The position numbers and the translations under genes are program-made. From Rhodocytophaga rosea (GTDB lineage Bacteria; Bacteroidota; Bacteroidia; Cytophagales; 172606-1), in contig NZ_CP048222.1 of the NCBI RefSeq assembly GCF_010119975.1, positions 868,001-932,000 on the forward strand: a DNA stretch of 64,000 nucleotides, written 5' to 3'. The stretch's first letter is position 1. Every line of letters starts with the position of its first letter. Under the pieces are notes generated by a model. It had not been told where the DNA came from, did not search any database, and saw only the letters and a list, made by a program, of their open reading frames with translations. Shown piece by piece: positions 52,500 to 61,450 of this stretch.

Positions 52500-53936
52500 T
52501 TATGAAATGATAAGTTTCTGGCCTGGCTTCACTTCTTGTCCGATCAACCGGTTATGTTTAATAATTTTTTCCACAGCAACCCCTCCATGTAATTTAGAAA
52601 TCTTTGCCAGCGTATCACCAGGCCGTACAAAATAGACTTTAATCCTAGAAACTAACGCAGGCTTCATGGCTGCCAGTTGCTCATTTGCAGTTTTCCACTG
52701 ATTGATAGCCAGAACGCTTTTTGAAGCCCAGATTACCAGAACAGTGCCTGATTTAACAGTATTGCCTCTTAGCCGGTTCCATCTCCGGATATTTTCTATG
52801 CTTACTTCATACTTACCTGCAATGGTATTCAACTCATCACTGGATTTAACTTTATAATGTATCTTTGTTCGCCCAACTATTGATTTTAATGTCATCACTT
52901 TCAGAATATCTATCCGGTAAAGATTAAATGTATCCTTTTTCTGAGCCGGTATTTGTAGCACATAGTTCTTCATGTACCCAGGTACTATATTCTTTTTAAC
53001 CTGCGGATTTAACTGTCGAAGATCATCCAGAGAAACATTGATCATTCTGGCAAGTAATTCCATATTCAGATATTGATTCACAACGATAGTGTCTGAAGGA
53101 ATAATTCTGGCGATAGCAGAAGTATTAATATTATAAACTGCCGCATGTTTCATTACATAATTAACAGCAATAAACTTTGGTACATATGCCCTTGTTTCGG
53201 CTGGCAGGTGGCGATAAATCTGCCAGAAACCAGTTTTGTTGCCAGACCTGCGAATCGCTCTGCGTACATTTCCCGGTCCACAATTATAAGCGGCTAGGGC
53301 CAGGTGCCAGTCTCCAAACATCCGGTGTAAGTCTTTCAGATAAATACAGGCCGCTTCAGTTGCTTTGCTAGGATTCATCCGTTCGTCAATATAGGCATCC
53401 TGATGCAGTTTGAAATACCTGCCGGTAGAAGGCATAAATTGCCACAAACCAGCCGCCTTTGCCCGTGAAATGGCTCTTGGGTTCAAGGCAGATTCAATAA
53501 TAGATAAGTATTTTAATTCATCTGGCAGGCCATGTTTCTGGAGCAACGATTCATACAAAGGAAAATATAATTGTTTACGCTCTGCCATCTGAGAAATAAA
53601 CTGACGTTCTTTCGTCAGAAAACGCTGAACGAATTTTTTGCTCATTTCATTGTATGTCATGGGAATAGCCTCTTCCATACAATCAAACTGGTCAGCCACC
53701 AATGTTTCTGGCAGGTTAGTCACAATTTGCGATGGTGCAAACAAAGGCACTTTTGCAACAATTACATTTGTTTGCGCAGCCTGTATATGTTTACCTGAAT
53801 CAGCAGAGGCAAAAATCTGTTGGGGTTGTATGGCATACACTGTATCGCGCTGAGCAAATAAAGAGAAGCCGTTTAACAATAGCATACTCAAGCTAACACC
53901 TACAGCATACTTACTACACTTTAATTGTACCGTCAT
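52500..53936 (-). CDS. Membrane-bound lytic transglycosylase with two LysM domains (MltD-like)
   Basis: 478 residues with a signal peptide (to about FSLFAQ). The SLT domain (about 125-240) has the catalytic Glu in YLSIIESALNPRAISRAKAAGLWQFMPSTG and the downstream LALAAYNCGPGNVRRAI. Two C-terminal LysM modules bind peptidoglycan: IHYKVKSSDELNTIAGKY and VYFVRPGDTLAKISKLHGG. It cleaves peptidoglycan glycan strands in the periplasm, with release of anhydro-muropeptides. The gene stands alone, with the IS3 element 88 bases beyond its stop. Confidence 0.93.
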   Translation of the reverse strand: MTVQLKCSKYAVGVSLSMLLLNGFSLFAQRDTVYAIQPQQIFASADSGKHIQAAQTNVIVAKVPLFAPSQIVTNLPETLVADQFDCMEEAIPMTYNEMSKKFVQRFLTKERQFISQMAERKQLYFPLYESLLQKHGLPDELKYLSIIESALNPRAISRAKAAGLWQFMPSTGRYFKLHQDAYIDERMNPSKATEAACIYLKDLHRMFGDWHLALAAYNCGPGNVRRAIRRSGNKTGFWQIYRHLPAETRAYVPKFIAVNYVMKHAAVYNINTSAIARIIPSDTIVVNQYLNMELLARMINVSLDDLRQLNPQVKKNIVPGYMKNYVLQIPAQKKDTFNLYRIDILKVMTLKSIVGRTKIHYKVKSSDELNTIAGKYEVSIENIRRWNRLRGNTVKSGTVLVIWASKSVLAINQWKTANEQLAAMKPALVSRIKVYFVRPGDTLAKISKLHGGVAVEKIIKHNRLIGQEVKPGQKLIIS

Positions 53937-54482
53937 AGTCTGGAAAGATTTTAGTGATACTCATTCCTTTCTTACATCATATTTTTAACCTTTTAGTATA
54001 AGTCCTATGTAAGAAGTATGTACGATATGTATATTTTCTGTTATGAAGTCGTAACCGGTCACAACTATTTGTAGATGGAAATGTGGCTCGAAGAAAATTC
54101 TAAGAATGAGATAAAAAGTAGAAATAGCTTAAGCAATAAAGCATTGACTTTCAATTAATTAATATAATTACTTAAAACGGTAGTATGAGGTGTTCAGAAA
54201 GGCTGAAAAAAAATATCTGAGACGGAATGTTGGTAATCATTGATTTTTATTGAAAACAGACTCAGTCTACTTTTATACAACTTTGTAAATGACATATTAC
54301 ATATTGGAATAGTACAACCAATGATTATAATATGTATTCAAGTGTCCTGTACTAAACATAGAATATCAAGAATGAATTGGCAAAGATTAGTTTATAAACT
54401 CTTAACTATACTTCTTCTCACACACAAAAGCGGTAAACTTGATAGCCCACCGCTTCTTATAAAAGTTAATGATAGGAACAGA
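53937..54482. other. AT-rich intergenic region
   Basis: 546 bases upstream of the lytic transglycosylase and downstream of the SCO gene. A plus-strand frame from 54240 into the SCO gene has no protein-like features and I reject it. The only structure found is the hairpin at 54428-54455. Confidence 0.5.
54428..54455 (-). terminator. Weak hairpin terminator after the SCO gene
   Basis: AAGCGGT / ACCGCTT (7-bp stem, 14-base loop) followed on the minus strand by a T/G-rich stretch, 28 bases past the SCO stop. Confidence 0.45.
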
Positions 54483-55171
54483 TTAAAATTTATCGGCAAG
54501 ATGATTGGTCCTGATTCTGGTGAAATAATTCTTTGAAGTGACTATCTTGTTCATATCTTGCATCATACGATCTATTTCCTTTTCACTAGTGCTGTCATAT
54601 AAGCCTTTTACTGCACCCTTTTGATCTATGAGAATAAATGCGCCACTATGAATTACACTTCTATCGGCAAGCGAACTTTGAGAGGCTGTGATCAGATAAT
54701 GATTTTGAGCCAGATCATAAATTTTTTCCCGATCTCCGGTAACTAAATGCCATTTGCTATTTGAAATATTCAGCCGCTGCGCATACTCTCTTAATACTGG
54801 TACCGAATCGTGTACAGGATCAAGGGTATGAGAGAGAAACAATACTTCTGGATTGTCTTTGAATGCATTGTATACTCGTAGCAATTGAGTTTTCATACGT
54901 GGACAAATAGTGGGGCAGGATGTAAAAAAGAATTCTGCTACATATACTTTATTAGAGAATGTTTCATTACTCACCCATAAACTATCCTGGTTTAAAAACT
55001 TAAATGGAGGAATAGCGCCATATCCTGTCTGGATAACCGGCGACCTCGATAATTGTCCTGCTGCGAGTTGATCTTCACTTACAAGTGGCAGGGGTTATTC
55101 TCCTGGCAACCACTTAGTTTTATGGCAAGTATCAGGAGGAGTAGCATGGTATTGAGCGCAAATAGTTTCAT
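54483..55171 (-). pseudogene. SCO1/SenC-family copper chaperone with a one-base frameshift
   Basis: The gene starts at the ATG at 55171 with a lipoprotein signal (MLLLLILAIKLSGCQENN). The frame then stops at 55079-55081. From the C4 run at 55091-55094, the next frame continues LPLVSEDQLAAGQLS and goes on to the complete SCO domain. One extra C would restore a 229-residue protein. The domain is intact: copper-site TSCPTICPRMK (CxxxC) and the His in RSVIHSGAFILIDQ. SCO proteins deliver copper to cytochrome oxidase CuA or act in redox repair. Either the gene is recently broken or this is a homopolymer sequencing error. A GTG inside the frame (54974) could start a shortened product without export signal. 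Confidence 0.85.
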
Positions 55172-55202
55172 AAACGTAAAATTGTCAGTGTTTTAAATGC
55201 TT

Positions 55203-55388
55203 TTAAAACTGGTTATAAAAAGATAGGATCGATGCGTACACTTTTATAGTGGATAACCATCCCAAAAAGTTACTGTACTCTGGTTGAGGTTGGGAAGTAA
55301 AACTGAAGTTAAGCATAAACAGGAGTACAAAACAGATACTTCCCGTTATATCAGCTTCTACATATACGCTGCTTTTGATTGGTATCAT
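55203..55388 (-). CDS. Possible small membrane or secreted protein
   Basis: 61 residues with one hydrophobic segment (ITGSICFVLLFMLNFSF). It lies between the TPR lipoprotein and SCO genes on the same strand, 31 bases before the SCO start. I do not recognise it; it may be a real small membrane protein, a decayed gene or chance. Confidence 0.3.
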   Translation of the reverse strand: MIPIKSSVYVEADITGSICFVLLFMLNFSFTSQPQPEYSNFLGWLSTIKVYASILSFYNQF

Positions 55389-55445
55389 ATTGATTTATTA
55401 GGTATTAATAGATAATTTTTATACTACATTTAATTTGAAATAAAA

Positions 55446-57212
55446 TCACTTCCTGCCAGGGCTGCATACAGAAATAGTAGATAATCCGGCCAGATAGGAA
55501 CCTGTGAATTTTTCGTTATTGATGTTCCGATACGCAATCGGCCGTACCTCTGAACTAGCTAGTTCAATATCTGCATACTGCCAGGCTTGTCCAAACTGCT
55601 TTTTCACCTCCCTGGCCTCATTCAGTTTCTTCTGCCCGATCAAGCTCTGATACAACCCATTCAATGCCCATCCGTTTTTTGGGATAAAAAACAAATCATC
55701 TTTAAACACCTTCTCAGCTTCTTTGTATTGCCTATTTTCCAGTAATACAGCTCCCAGTGAATGCCGAACGGAGAAAAACCAGTCTGGAGGTTCGTTGTAA
55801 TTGAGCTTATCTTCTATGTCAGTGGCCTCTTGTAACAAACTGATAGCTGTATTATTATTTCCTTCTTTACGCAGGATCTCGGCTTGTAATACCCGGCTGG
55901 CAATTTCGATCAACTTGTCTGCCCCATTCAACTCCCAGATGGTAATTGTTTTTAAGGTGCTATCCTGCATAAGTGTTTTCAAAGTCTTCAGTTCCTGTTT
56001 TGCCTCTGGCAATTTATTTTTTCCGGCGAAAGCCATTCCCCTGGCATAGCGCCACACTGACTGAGGGTACACCAGATCACTGGCAGGTTGAGGTAAAGTC
56101 AGAATATGATCCCATTGCATAAATTTTACGAGTACATAATGTGGAATCATGCGGTAATGCTGCAAAGTTTGCATTCCTGCCTCCCGCATTACAGTAGTAT
56201 CTACATGGCTGGCTACCCTAAAAGCGGCATTAATAGATGTTTCGCCCCTGCCTTCAAACGCAGCAGTAGCCGCCAGAAAATGAATATTATGTGGAAAATA
56301 CACCAGCGGATACGCTCCCTGGCTGTTACAATTAGTAATGTACAAACTATCTACTTCAGCGGCTTTTTCGTTCACCATAGAACCTTTGTGGTAGTCGCCG
56401 GTGCGGATATAAATATGCGAAGGCATGTGCACAATATGTCCGGCGCCTGGCATCAAATCATATAAACGGTCTGCGCTGGCTAAACCTCTTTCCGGAGTGG
56501 CAGAGGCTTCCACTACATGGATATATAAATGATTGGCACCAGGATGATGGGGATTCCGCTTTAATACGCTTTCAATCGTATGTACAATTTCATGTGTCCA
56601 AGGTTTAGGTTCACCCCGTCTGGTATACAAATCCCATGGATGCAGATTCATTAAGGATTCTGCATACAAACTAACAATATCATCATGGCTTGTAAACTGC
56701 TCATACACTTTACTCATTGCTTCTGCATACGCCTTGTCTAATATCGATTGGTCTTTTGTTTTTTCATAGGAATACCGTGAAACAGAAGCTTGGATCAAGG
56801 CTCTTTCCCAGTCTGTAGCATTATGGCTGTATTCTACTGCTTTCTGTGTCAGGCGCTGCGCTTCTGCTTGTTTGGCTTCTTCCATGGCTGCATTATAATT
56901 AGTCCCCAACACATAGGCGGCTCCCCAGTAACACATCGCACAAGTAGAATCCAGCCGTATCGCTTCCCGGTACGAACGCTCTGCTTCTCCGTGATTAAAT
57001 CCGTAGGTGAGATTCAGTCCCTGGTTAAAAAAGCGATGCGCCATGGCCGATTGTGAAGTGACCTTAAGTTCATGCTTTCCCAGATTATCAAAGAGAGGCG
57101 CATGATATGTTTCAACACTTTTAGGTGGCTTGCATGACAGCAATAGGCCACATGTCAACAGCAGAGCATAGTTGCTTATGAATTTGTTTGCATAAGTAAA
57201 TAAACCTTTCAT
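55446..57212 (-). CDS. Lipoprotein with tetratricopeptide repeats
   Basis: 588 residues. The lipobox is LLLSC (Cys about 27). TPR-like helix pairs occur near residues 60-125 (RFFNQGLNLTYGFNHGEAERSYREAIRLDSTCAMCYWGAAY) and again near the C-terminus (RQYKEAEKVFKDDLFFIPKNGWALNGLYQSLIGQ). The middle has conserved His-rich stretches: GANHLYIHVVEAS, PGAGHIVHMPSHIYIRTGDY and YFPHNIHFLAATAA. These are typical of a family of large TPR proteins, often labelled simply 'tetratricopeptide repeat protein'; their role is unknown. The histidines could bind metal. It is followed by the small open frame and the SCO gene, perhaps as one transcript. Confidence 0.82.
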   Translation of the reverse strand: MKGLFTYANKFISNYALLLTCGLLLSCKPPKSVETYHAPLFDNLGKHELKVTSQSAMAHRFFNQGLNLTYGFNHGEAERSYREAIRLDSTCAMCYWGAAYVLGTNYNAAMEEAKQAEAQRLTQKAVEYSHNATDWERALIQASVSRYSYEKTKDQSILDKAYAEAMSKVYEQFTSHDDIVSLYAESLMNLHPWDLYTRRGEPKPWTHEIVHTIESVLKRNPHHPGANHLYIHVVEASATPERGLASADRLYDLMPGAGHIVHMPSHIYIRTGDYHKGSMVNEKAAEVDSLYITNCNSQGAYPLVYFPHNIHFLAATAAFEGRGETSINAAFRVASHVDTTVMREAGMQTLQHYRMIPHYVLVKFMQWDHILTLPQPASDLVYPQSVWRYARGMAFAGKNKLPEAKQELKTLKTLMQDSTLKTITIWELNGADKLIEIASRVLQAEILRKEGNNNTAISLLQEATDIEDKLNYNEPPDWFFSVRHSLGAVLLENRQYKEAEKVFKDDLFFIPKNGWALNGLYQSLIGQKKLNEAREVKKQFGQAWQYADIELASSEVRPIAYRNINNEKFTGSYLAGLSTISVCSPGRK

Positions 57213-57533
57213 TGCCTTGAAATTTTATGGCCAGATATATGTTTTGTATGAATAGTTTGCCGTATTTCCGTGAAGCAAAAGTAATGGCGACTGGTTCGGC
57301 AAAAAAATTAAGCAAGTAGACAAGAAGTAGACAGCACAAGTATTTGTATCAATCCTATGTTGATATCAGGTATGTAAGCCGGAAATTTATATTTTTTCTT
57401 CCCGAAAGCGTTTATTTCCCACACAGCAACGGCTGAGACTTTATAATCATCAACCTATGATTTGCATCGCTGGCAGCAAAAAAATAATTGGATAAGGTAT
57501 CACTTTATTGGTAATTTTTATAAATTTCTCGCT

Positions 57534-58241
57534 ATGAAACCTATCGTTCAAATTTCACTCGACCTTACCAATATTGACGAAGCCCTGGAAACCGCTGCCT
57601 TAGCTATGCGAGCAGGTATAGACTGGCTGGAGGCTGGGACCCCACTCATTCTGGCTGAGGGTCTCCATGGAGTACGCAAATTACGGGCTGCCTTTCCTGG
57701 TGTTCCCATTGTGGCTGACCTCAAAACCATGGATGGTGGATATCTGGAAGTAGAAATGATGGCAAAAGCTGGGGCTACGCATGTGGTGGTAATGGCCAGG
57801 GCACATGAAGAAACCATTAAATGTGTAGTAAAGGCAGGAAAGGATTTTGGCGTGAAAGTGATGGGCGATAACATGGTTTGTCCGGATATGGTAGCTGGAG
57901 CCAGATGGCTCGAAGACCTAGGCTGCGATTATGTTATCCATCATATCGGCTACGACGAACGCCGGGGAATTGCGGCCCGGGGTAAACGTATGCCCAGTCC
58001 GCTGGACCAACTCCGGGAAGTCGTGCAAGCCGTGCGGATTCCGGTTCAAGCTGTAGGTGGACTTAGTCTGGAACAAGCCATTCGCTGTCCGGAGTATGGA
58101 GCGCCACTGGTTGTTTTGGGAGCTCCTTTAACCATTGATGCAGATTCTTTTAAAACGGCAAATGGTGATCTAGAAAGTTCGCTCCGGCTGATCTGTGAGA
58201 AAATTCATGCGTACGGCGAAGTACCTGTCGCTGGCGCTTAA
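57534..58241 (+). CDS. HPS/KGPDC-family TIM-barrel enzyme (OMP decarboxylase superfamily)
   Basis: 235 residues from the ATG at 57534 (MKPIVQISLDLTNIDEAL), the normal start for the family; an in-frame GTG/ATG-like extension to 57462 looks untranslated. Key residues: AGIDWLEAGTP, the metal/catalytic DxKxxD in PIVADLKTMDGGYLEVE, HVVVMARAHEE, and phosphate-binding VQAVGGLSLEQA. The family contains 3-hexulose-6-phosphate synthase and 3-keto-L-gulonate-6-phosphate decarboxylase (UlaD). Which reaction applies is unclear. It heads a plus-strand cluster of sugar-oxidising enzymes. Confidence 0.85.
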   Translation: MKPIVQISLDLTNIDEALETAALAMRAGIDWLEAGTPLILAEGLHGVRKLRAAFPGVPIVADLKTMDGGYLEVEMMAKAGATHVVVMARAHEETIKCVVKAGKDFGVKVMGDNMVCPDMVAGARWLEDLGCDYVIHHIGYDERRGIAARGKRMPSPLDQLREVVQAVRIPVQAVGGLSLEQAIRCPEYGAPLVVLGAPLTIDADSFKTANGDLESSLRLICEKIHAYGEVPVAGA

Positions 58242-58274
58242 CTTATTTTTTACCTTCAACTTAATTTTAACCTG

Positions 58275-59300
58275 ATGAATCATGCTGCAGTAGTGAATTT
58301 TGCTCCCGAAAAGGGCTCTGTTGAACTTCGTGAAATTCCCAAACCAGAGATTGGGGAAGAAGATGTATTGCTGGAAGTAGCCAATGTAGGAGTATGTGGC
58401 AGCGATCTTCACCAATGGACAGCTGACCATAGCTGGCAGGTAAATTATCCGGTGGTACTGGGACATGAATTTGGCGGTTATATCGCCCAGAAAGGCAGCC
58501 GGGTTTCGGGCTGGAAAGAAGGCGACCGGGTAGTAAGCGAAACAGCCGCTGTTATTGATCCTTCCAATCCGATGAGCCGCCGTGGATTATATAATCTTGA
58601 TCCCACACGTAAAGGATTCGGCTACGGCGTAAATGGAGCCATGACTCGCTATGTACGTGTACCGGCCCGTTGCTTACATCAGGTACCAGCAAACCTTTCG
58701 TTCGAAGAAGCCTGCCTGACAGAGCCTTGTAGTGTAGCCTTTAATGCTGTTGTAGAAAATACCCGTCTTAAACCCGGAGACCGGGTTATTGTACTTGGGC
58801 CAGGAACTATTGGAATTCTGTGTGCGGCCATGGCCAGATTATGTGGCGCAGAAGTGGCAATAGTGGGCCTGGAAGCAGATAAGCACCGTCTTAATATAGC
58901 CAAACAATATGGCTGTGAGGTCATTATCGGAGATGCCACCGATTGGTCACAAAAACGGGATGGCCTGGGGGCAGACGGCGTAATTGATGCGGCTGGCGTA
59001 AGTATTACCCTGAAAATAGCTTTGCAACTGGTTCGCCCCAACGGGCATATTACTAAAGTAGGCTGGGGGCCGCAACCACTCGGATTTTCCCTCGATCCGC
59101 TGGTACAAAAAAACGTCACCCTGCAAGGTAGTTTCAGCCACAACTGGCCAGTATGGGAACGGGTGATTGCCTTACTTGCCAGTGGGCAGTTGAATGTAAA
59201 ACCTATTATTGGAGGCGTATGGCCTATTACGGAGTGGCACGAGGCGTTTGAAAAGATGCACAAAGGCGAAGTAGTAAAAAGTGTGCTTAAACCAGTATAA
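58275..59300 (+). CDS. Zinc-binding MDR-family dehydrogenase (polyol/threonine dehydrogenase type)
   Basis: 341 residues. Catalytic-zinc ligands are present: Cys in GVCGSDLHQW, His-Glu in VVLGHEFGGYI, and Glu in CLTEPCSVAFNA. The Rossmann motif is VIVLGPGTIGILCAAM. In place of the usual four-cysteine structural-zinc lobe it has DPSNPMSRRGLYNLDP with no Cys, so it should bind only the catalytic zinc. It oxidises a polyol or sugar alcohol with NAD(P). It lies 33 bases after the TIM-barrel gene and four bases before the SDR gene, so all three should be one operon. Confidence 0.88.
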   Translation: MNHAAVVNFAPEKGSVELREIPKPEIGEEDVLLEVANVGVCGSDLHQWTADHSWQVNYPVVLGHEFGGYIAQKGSRVSGWKEGDRVVSETAAVIDPSNPMSRRGLYNLDPTRKGFGYGVNGAMTRYVRVPARCLHQVPANLSFEEACLTEPCSVAFNAVVENTRLKPGDRVIVLGPGTIGILCAAMARLCGAEVAIVGLEADKHRLNIAKQYGCEVIIGDATDWSQKRDGLGADGVIDAAGVSITLKIALQLVRPNGHITKVGWGPQPLGFSLDPLVQKNVTLQGSFSHNWPVWERVIALLASGQLNVKPIIGGVWPITEWHEAFEKMHKGEVVKSVLKPV

Positions 59301-59303
59301 AGC

Positions 59304-60101
59304 ATGCGACTTCAAGGGAAAGTAGTGGTTGTTAGCGGCAGTTGTATGGGGATCGGAAAAGCCATTGCCCAGCGATGTGTTGCCGAAGGTGCCCGGGTTG
59401 TAATTCATGGCCTGGAAGCAGAATTGGGTGAAGAGGTGGTAAATCAACTGAAAAAAAATAAAGCTGCCTTGCACATTGAAGACATCGCTGCCCCGGGTGC
59501 ACCGGAAAAACTGGTATCAGTAGCCTTGCAGAATTTTGGCAGACTGGATGCCATTGTAAATAATGCAGCAATAGTGGTGCCTTCTAATATCCATACGACT
59601 GATCTTGATTTTTTCAGAAGAATATTGGAAGTAAATACACTAGCTCCTTTTGCCCTCATCCAGGCTGCTTTGCCTTACTTGATTCAAGCCAAAGGTTGTG
59701 TATTAAATATAGGTTCGGTGAATGCCTGGTGTGGCGAACCAGATCTGCTTGCCTACAGTGTTTCCAAAGGTGCTCTCATGACATTAACCCGGAATTTAGG
59801 CGATACTTTACAGCGGGATAATGGTGTCCGGGTCAACCAGATAAATCCTGGATGGGTACTTACCGAAAAAGAGATTAGCCGTAAACAGGAACAGGGATTT
59901 GCCGCTGACTGGTACAAAGACATTTCAGATATGTTTGCGCCAGCCGGCCGAATTTTGCAGCCTTCAGAGATTGCAGCGGCTGCCGTTTACTGGTTATCCG
60001 ATGAAAGCGGCCCCATCAGTGGCCAGGTTGTAGATCTGGAACAATATCCTCTCATCGGCCGGAATCCTCCCAAGTCCTTATTCCCCACCAAACCAAAATA
60101 A
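59304..60101 (+). CDS. Short-chain dehydrogenase/reductase
   Basis: 265 residues, classical SDR. Cofactor motif VVSGSCMGIGKAIA (Ser/Cys variant of TGxxxGIG), NNAAIVV (NNAG-like), catalytic Ser in LNIGSVNAW and YxxxK in AYSVSKGALM; PGW follows. It starts only four bases after the preceding stop, so it is translationally coupled with the MDR dehydrogenase. Two oxidoreductases in tandem suggest oxidation-reduction epimerisation or stepwise oxidation of a sugar. The final residues (PPKSLFPTKPK) are unusual for the family but lie outside the core. Confidence 0.92.
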   Translation: MRLQGKVVVVSGSCMGIGKAIAQRCVAEGARVVIHGLEAELGEEVVNQLKKNKAALHIEDIAAPGAPEKLVSVALQNFGRLDAIVNNAAIVVPSNIHTTDLDFFRRILEVNTLAPFALIQAALPYLIQAKGCVLNIGSVNAWCGEPDLLAYSVSKGALMTLTRNLGDTLQRDNGVRVNQINPGWVLTEKEISRKQEQGFAADWYKDISDMFAPAGRILQPSEIAAAAVYWLSDESGPISGQVVDLEQYPLIGRNPPKSLFPTKPK

Positions 60102-60433
60102 ATAGTAAAATGGTTGAATATTTAGATGATTGATAAAAGTCAAGTGTTGAAATTAATAGCTAAATACTAAATTCAGATTGAATAAAATATCAGTGCGCGC
60201 TAGCCTGGAAAAACAGTCGGCAATGCTTAATCCTCAAGCGGGGAAACATTGACAACTGTCGTTGGTTCTCTTAATCTCTCGCTTCGAGAATCCTAGATGT
60301 TGAATTGTTTACTTTGTTTGTAGCAATGACAAAAGTTAGTTCAGCGAAGCTTAAGAAAGTAAGGACGGCGCAAAGGAATTAATAGCCTATTATATATCAT
60401 TATTCAACATGTAAGTTGTAAAAATTAAACTTT
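60102..60433. other. Intergenic region with a REP-like repeat
   Basis: 332 bases between the SDR and the isomerase/epimerase genes. The first 80 bases are AT-rich. The remainder (about 60190-60385) is less AT-rich than usual spacers here. It contains a small hairpin TCTCG-CTT-CGAGA near 60280 and the REP-like segment listed separately. No coding frame. Confidence 0.5.
60302..60334 (-). repeat. Candidate dispersed REP-like repeat
   Basis: On the minus strand the sequence reads GTCATTGCTACAAACAAAGT then AAACAATTC. It resembles a degenerate copy of the dispersed 'GTCATTGCGA-n-GAAG-n-GAAGCAATCTC' type repeat known from several bacterial phyla. Only one copy lies in this window, so the assignment rests on resemblance. 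Confidence 0.4.
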
Positions 60434-61327
60434 ATGCCCAAACTCGCTGCCTTCCCCAAAGCATTTATGCAAGCCCTTTGTAAAGACGGCACCATGCAGG
60501 TTTCCCAATGGATTGATCTCGCTACAAAACTCGATATTGACGGATTAGAATGGTATGCTGGTTTCCTGGAAATGGCAGATGAAAAAAACTGGCCCAGGTT
60601 CAGAAAGCAAGTGGAGGAAACAGGCAAAGTAATACCCATGATGTGCTGCTCGCCGGATTTTACCCATCCGGATAAATCCTTCCGGGAAAAGGAAATTGCC
60701 AGACAAAAACGCTGGATCGATATGACCTATGCCTTGGGCGGTTCGTATTGCCGGGTGCTTTCCGGGCAACGCAGGCCGGAACTTACTATAGAAGAAGGTA
60801 TAACCCTGGCGGCTGAATGTATAGAAGCTTGTCTGCCCTATGCCCAGAAATCAGGCATTACACTCATTATCGAAAACCATTACAAAGACGATTTCTGGGA
60901 ATATCCGGAATTTGCCCAGAAAATGGACGTGTTTAATAAACTGGTCAACCGTATCCAGCATCCTAATTTTGGTGTAAACTATGACCCTAGCAACACTTAC
61001 ATTGCCGGCGAAAATCCACTTGAACTGCTCTACCTGGTTTCTGAACGGGTAGTAACCATGCATGCCAGCGACCGCTACCTGATTGAAGGCACCATTGAAG
61101 ACCTGCGCCGGGAAGAAGGAGGCTCAACCGGATATGTAAAACGGCTCCGGCATGGAGAGATCGGCAAAGGACTCAATGATTACGATGCCATTTTCACTGA
61201 ACTCAAACGGGTAGGATTCAATGGCTGGATCAGTATTGAAGATGGTGTAGAAGGAATGGACCAACTGGAGCGGAGTGTCGCTTTTCTGCGCCGTAAAATG
61301 AAAGAATACTGGCCTGAACAACAATGA
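60434..61327 (+). CDS. Sugar phosphate isomerase/epimerase (AP-endonuclease-2-like TIM barrel)
   Basis: 297 residues, xylose-isomerase-like TIM barrel. Metal ligands expected from the family are Glu in TLIIENHYKDD, Asp/Asn in FGVNYDPSNTYI, His in VVTMHASDRYL, and Glu in WISIEDGVEGM. These enzymes isomerise or epimerise free or phosphorylated ketoses and cyclitols. It is on the same strand as the preceding dehydrogenases and 123 bases before the sugar permease, so it belongs to the same catabolic cluster by context. Confidence 0.88.
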   Translation: MPKLAAFPKAFMQALCKDGTMQVSQWIDLATKLDIDGLEWYAGFLEMADEKNWPRFRKQVEETGKVIPMMCCSPDFTHPDKSFREKEIARQKRWIDMTYALGGSYCRVLSGQRRPELTIEEGITLAAECIEACLPYAQKSGITLIIENHYKDDFWEYPEFAQKMDVFNKLVNRIQHPNFGVNYDPSNTYIAGENPLELLYLVSERVVTMHASDRYLIEGTIEDLRREEGGSTGYVKRLRHGEIGKGLNDYDAIFTELKRVGFNGWISIEDGVEGMDQLERSVAFLRRKMKEYWPEQQ

Positions 61328-61450
61328 ACCCTAGTGATTTGGTTGAGTTTTTAACGATCAAACGCTGCCACAACTATTTTGTAGACTTTATACCTGAATT
61401 TTTTATACCTTAATCCTCAGCCGTACAGATAAACTCCGGTTTCCTGAATT

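Noticed and set aside
54240-54536. 98-codon plus-strand open frame overlapping the SCO gene
   Set aside because: Its composition is not protein-like, it covers the hairpin after the SCO gene, and it overlaps the conserved SCO reading frame.
58679-59305. 208-codon minus-strand frame inside the MDR dehydrogenase gene
   Set aside because: It is antisense to clear zinc-ligand and Rossmann motifs and has no recognisable domain.
60180-60400. Possible tRNA or riboswitch in the spacer
   Set aside because: No cloverleaf, T-loop sequence or known riboswitch core could be found; a dispersed repeat fits better.
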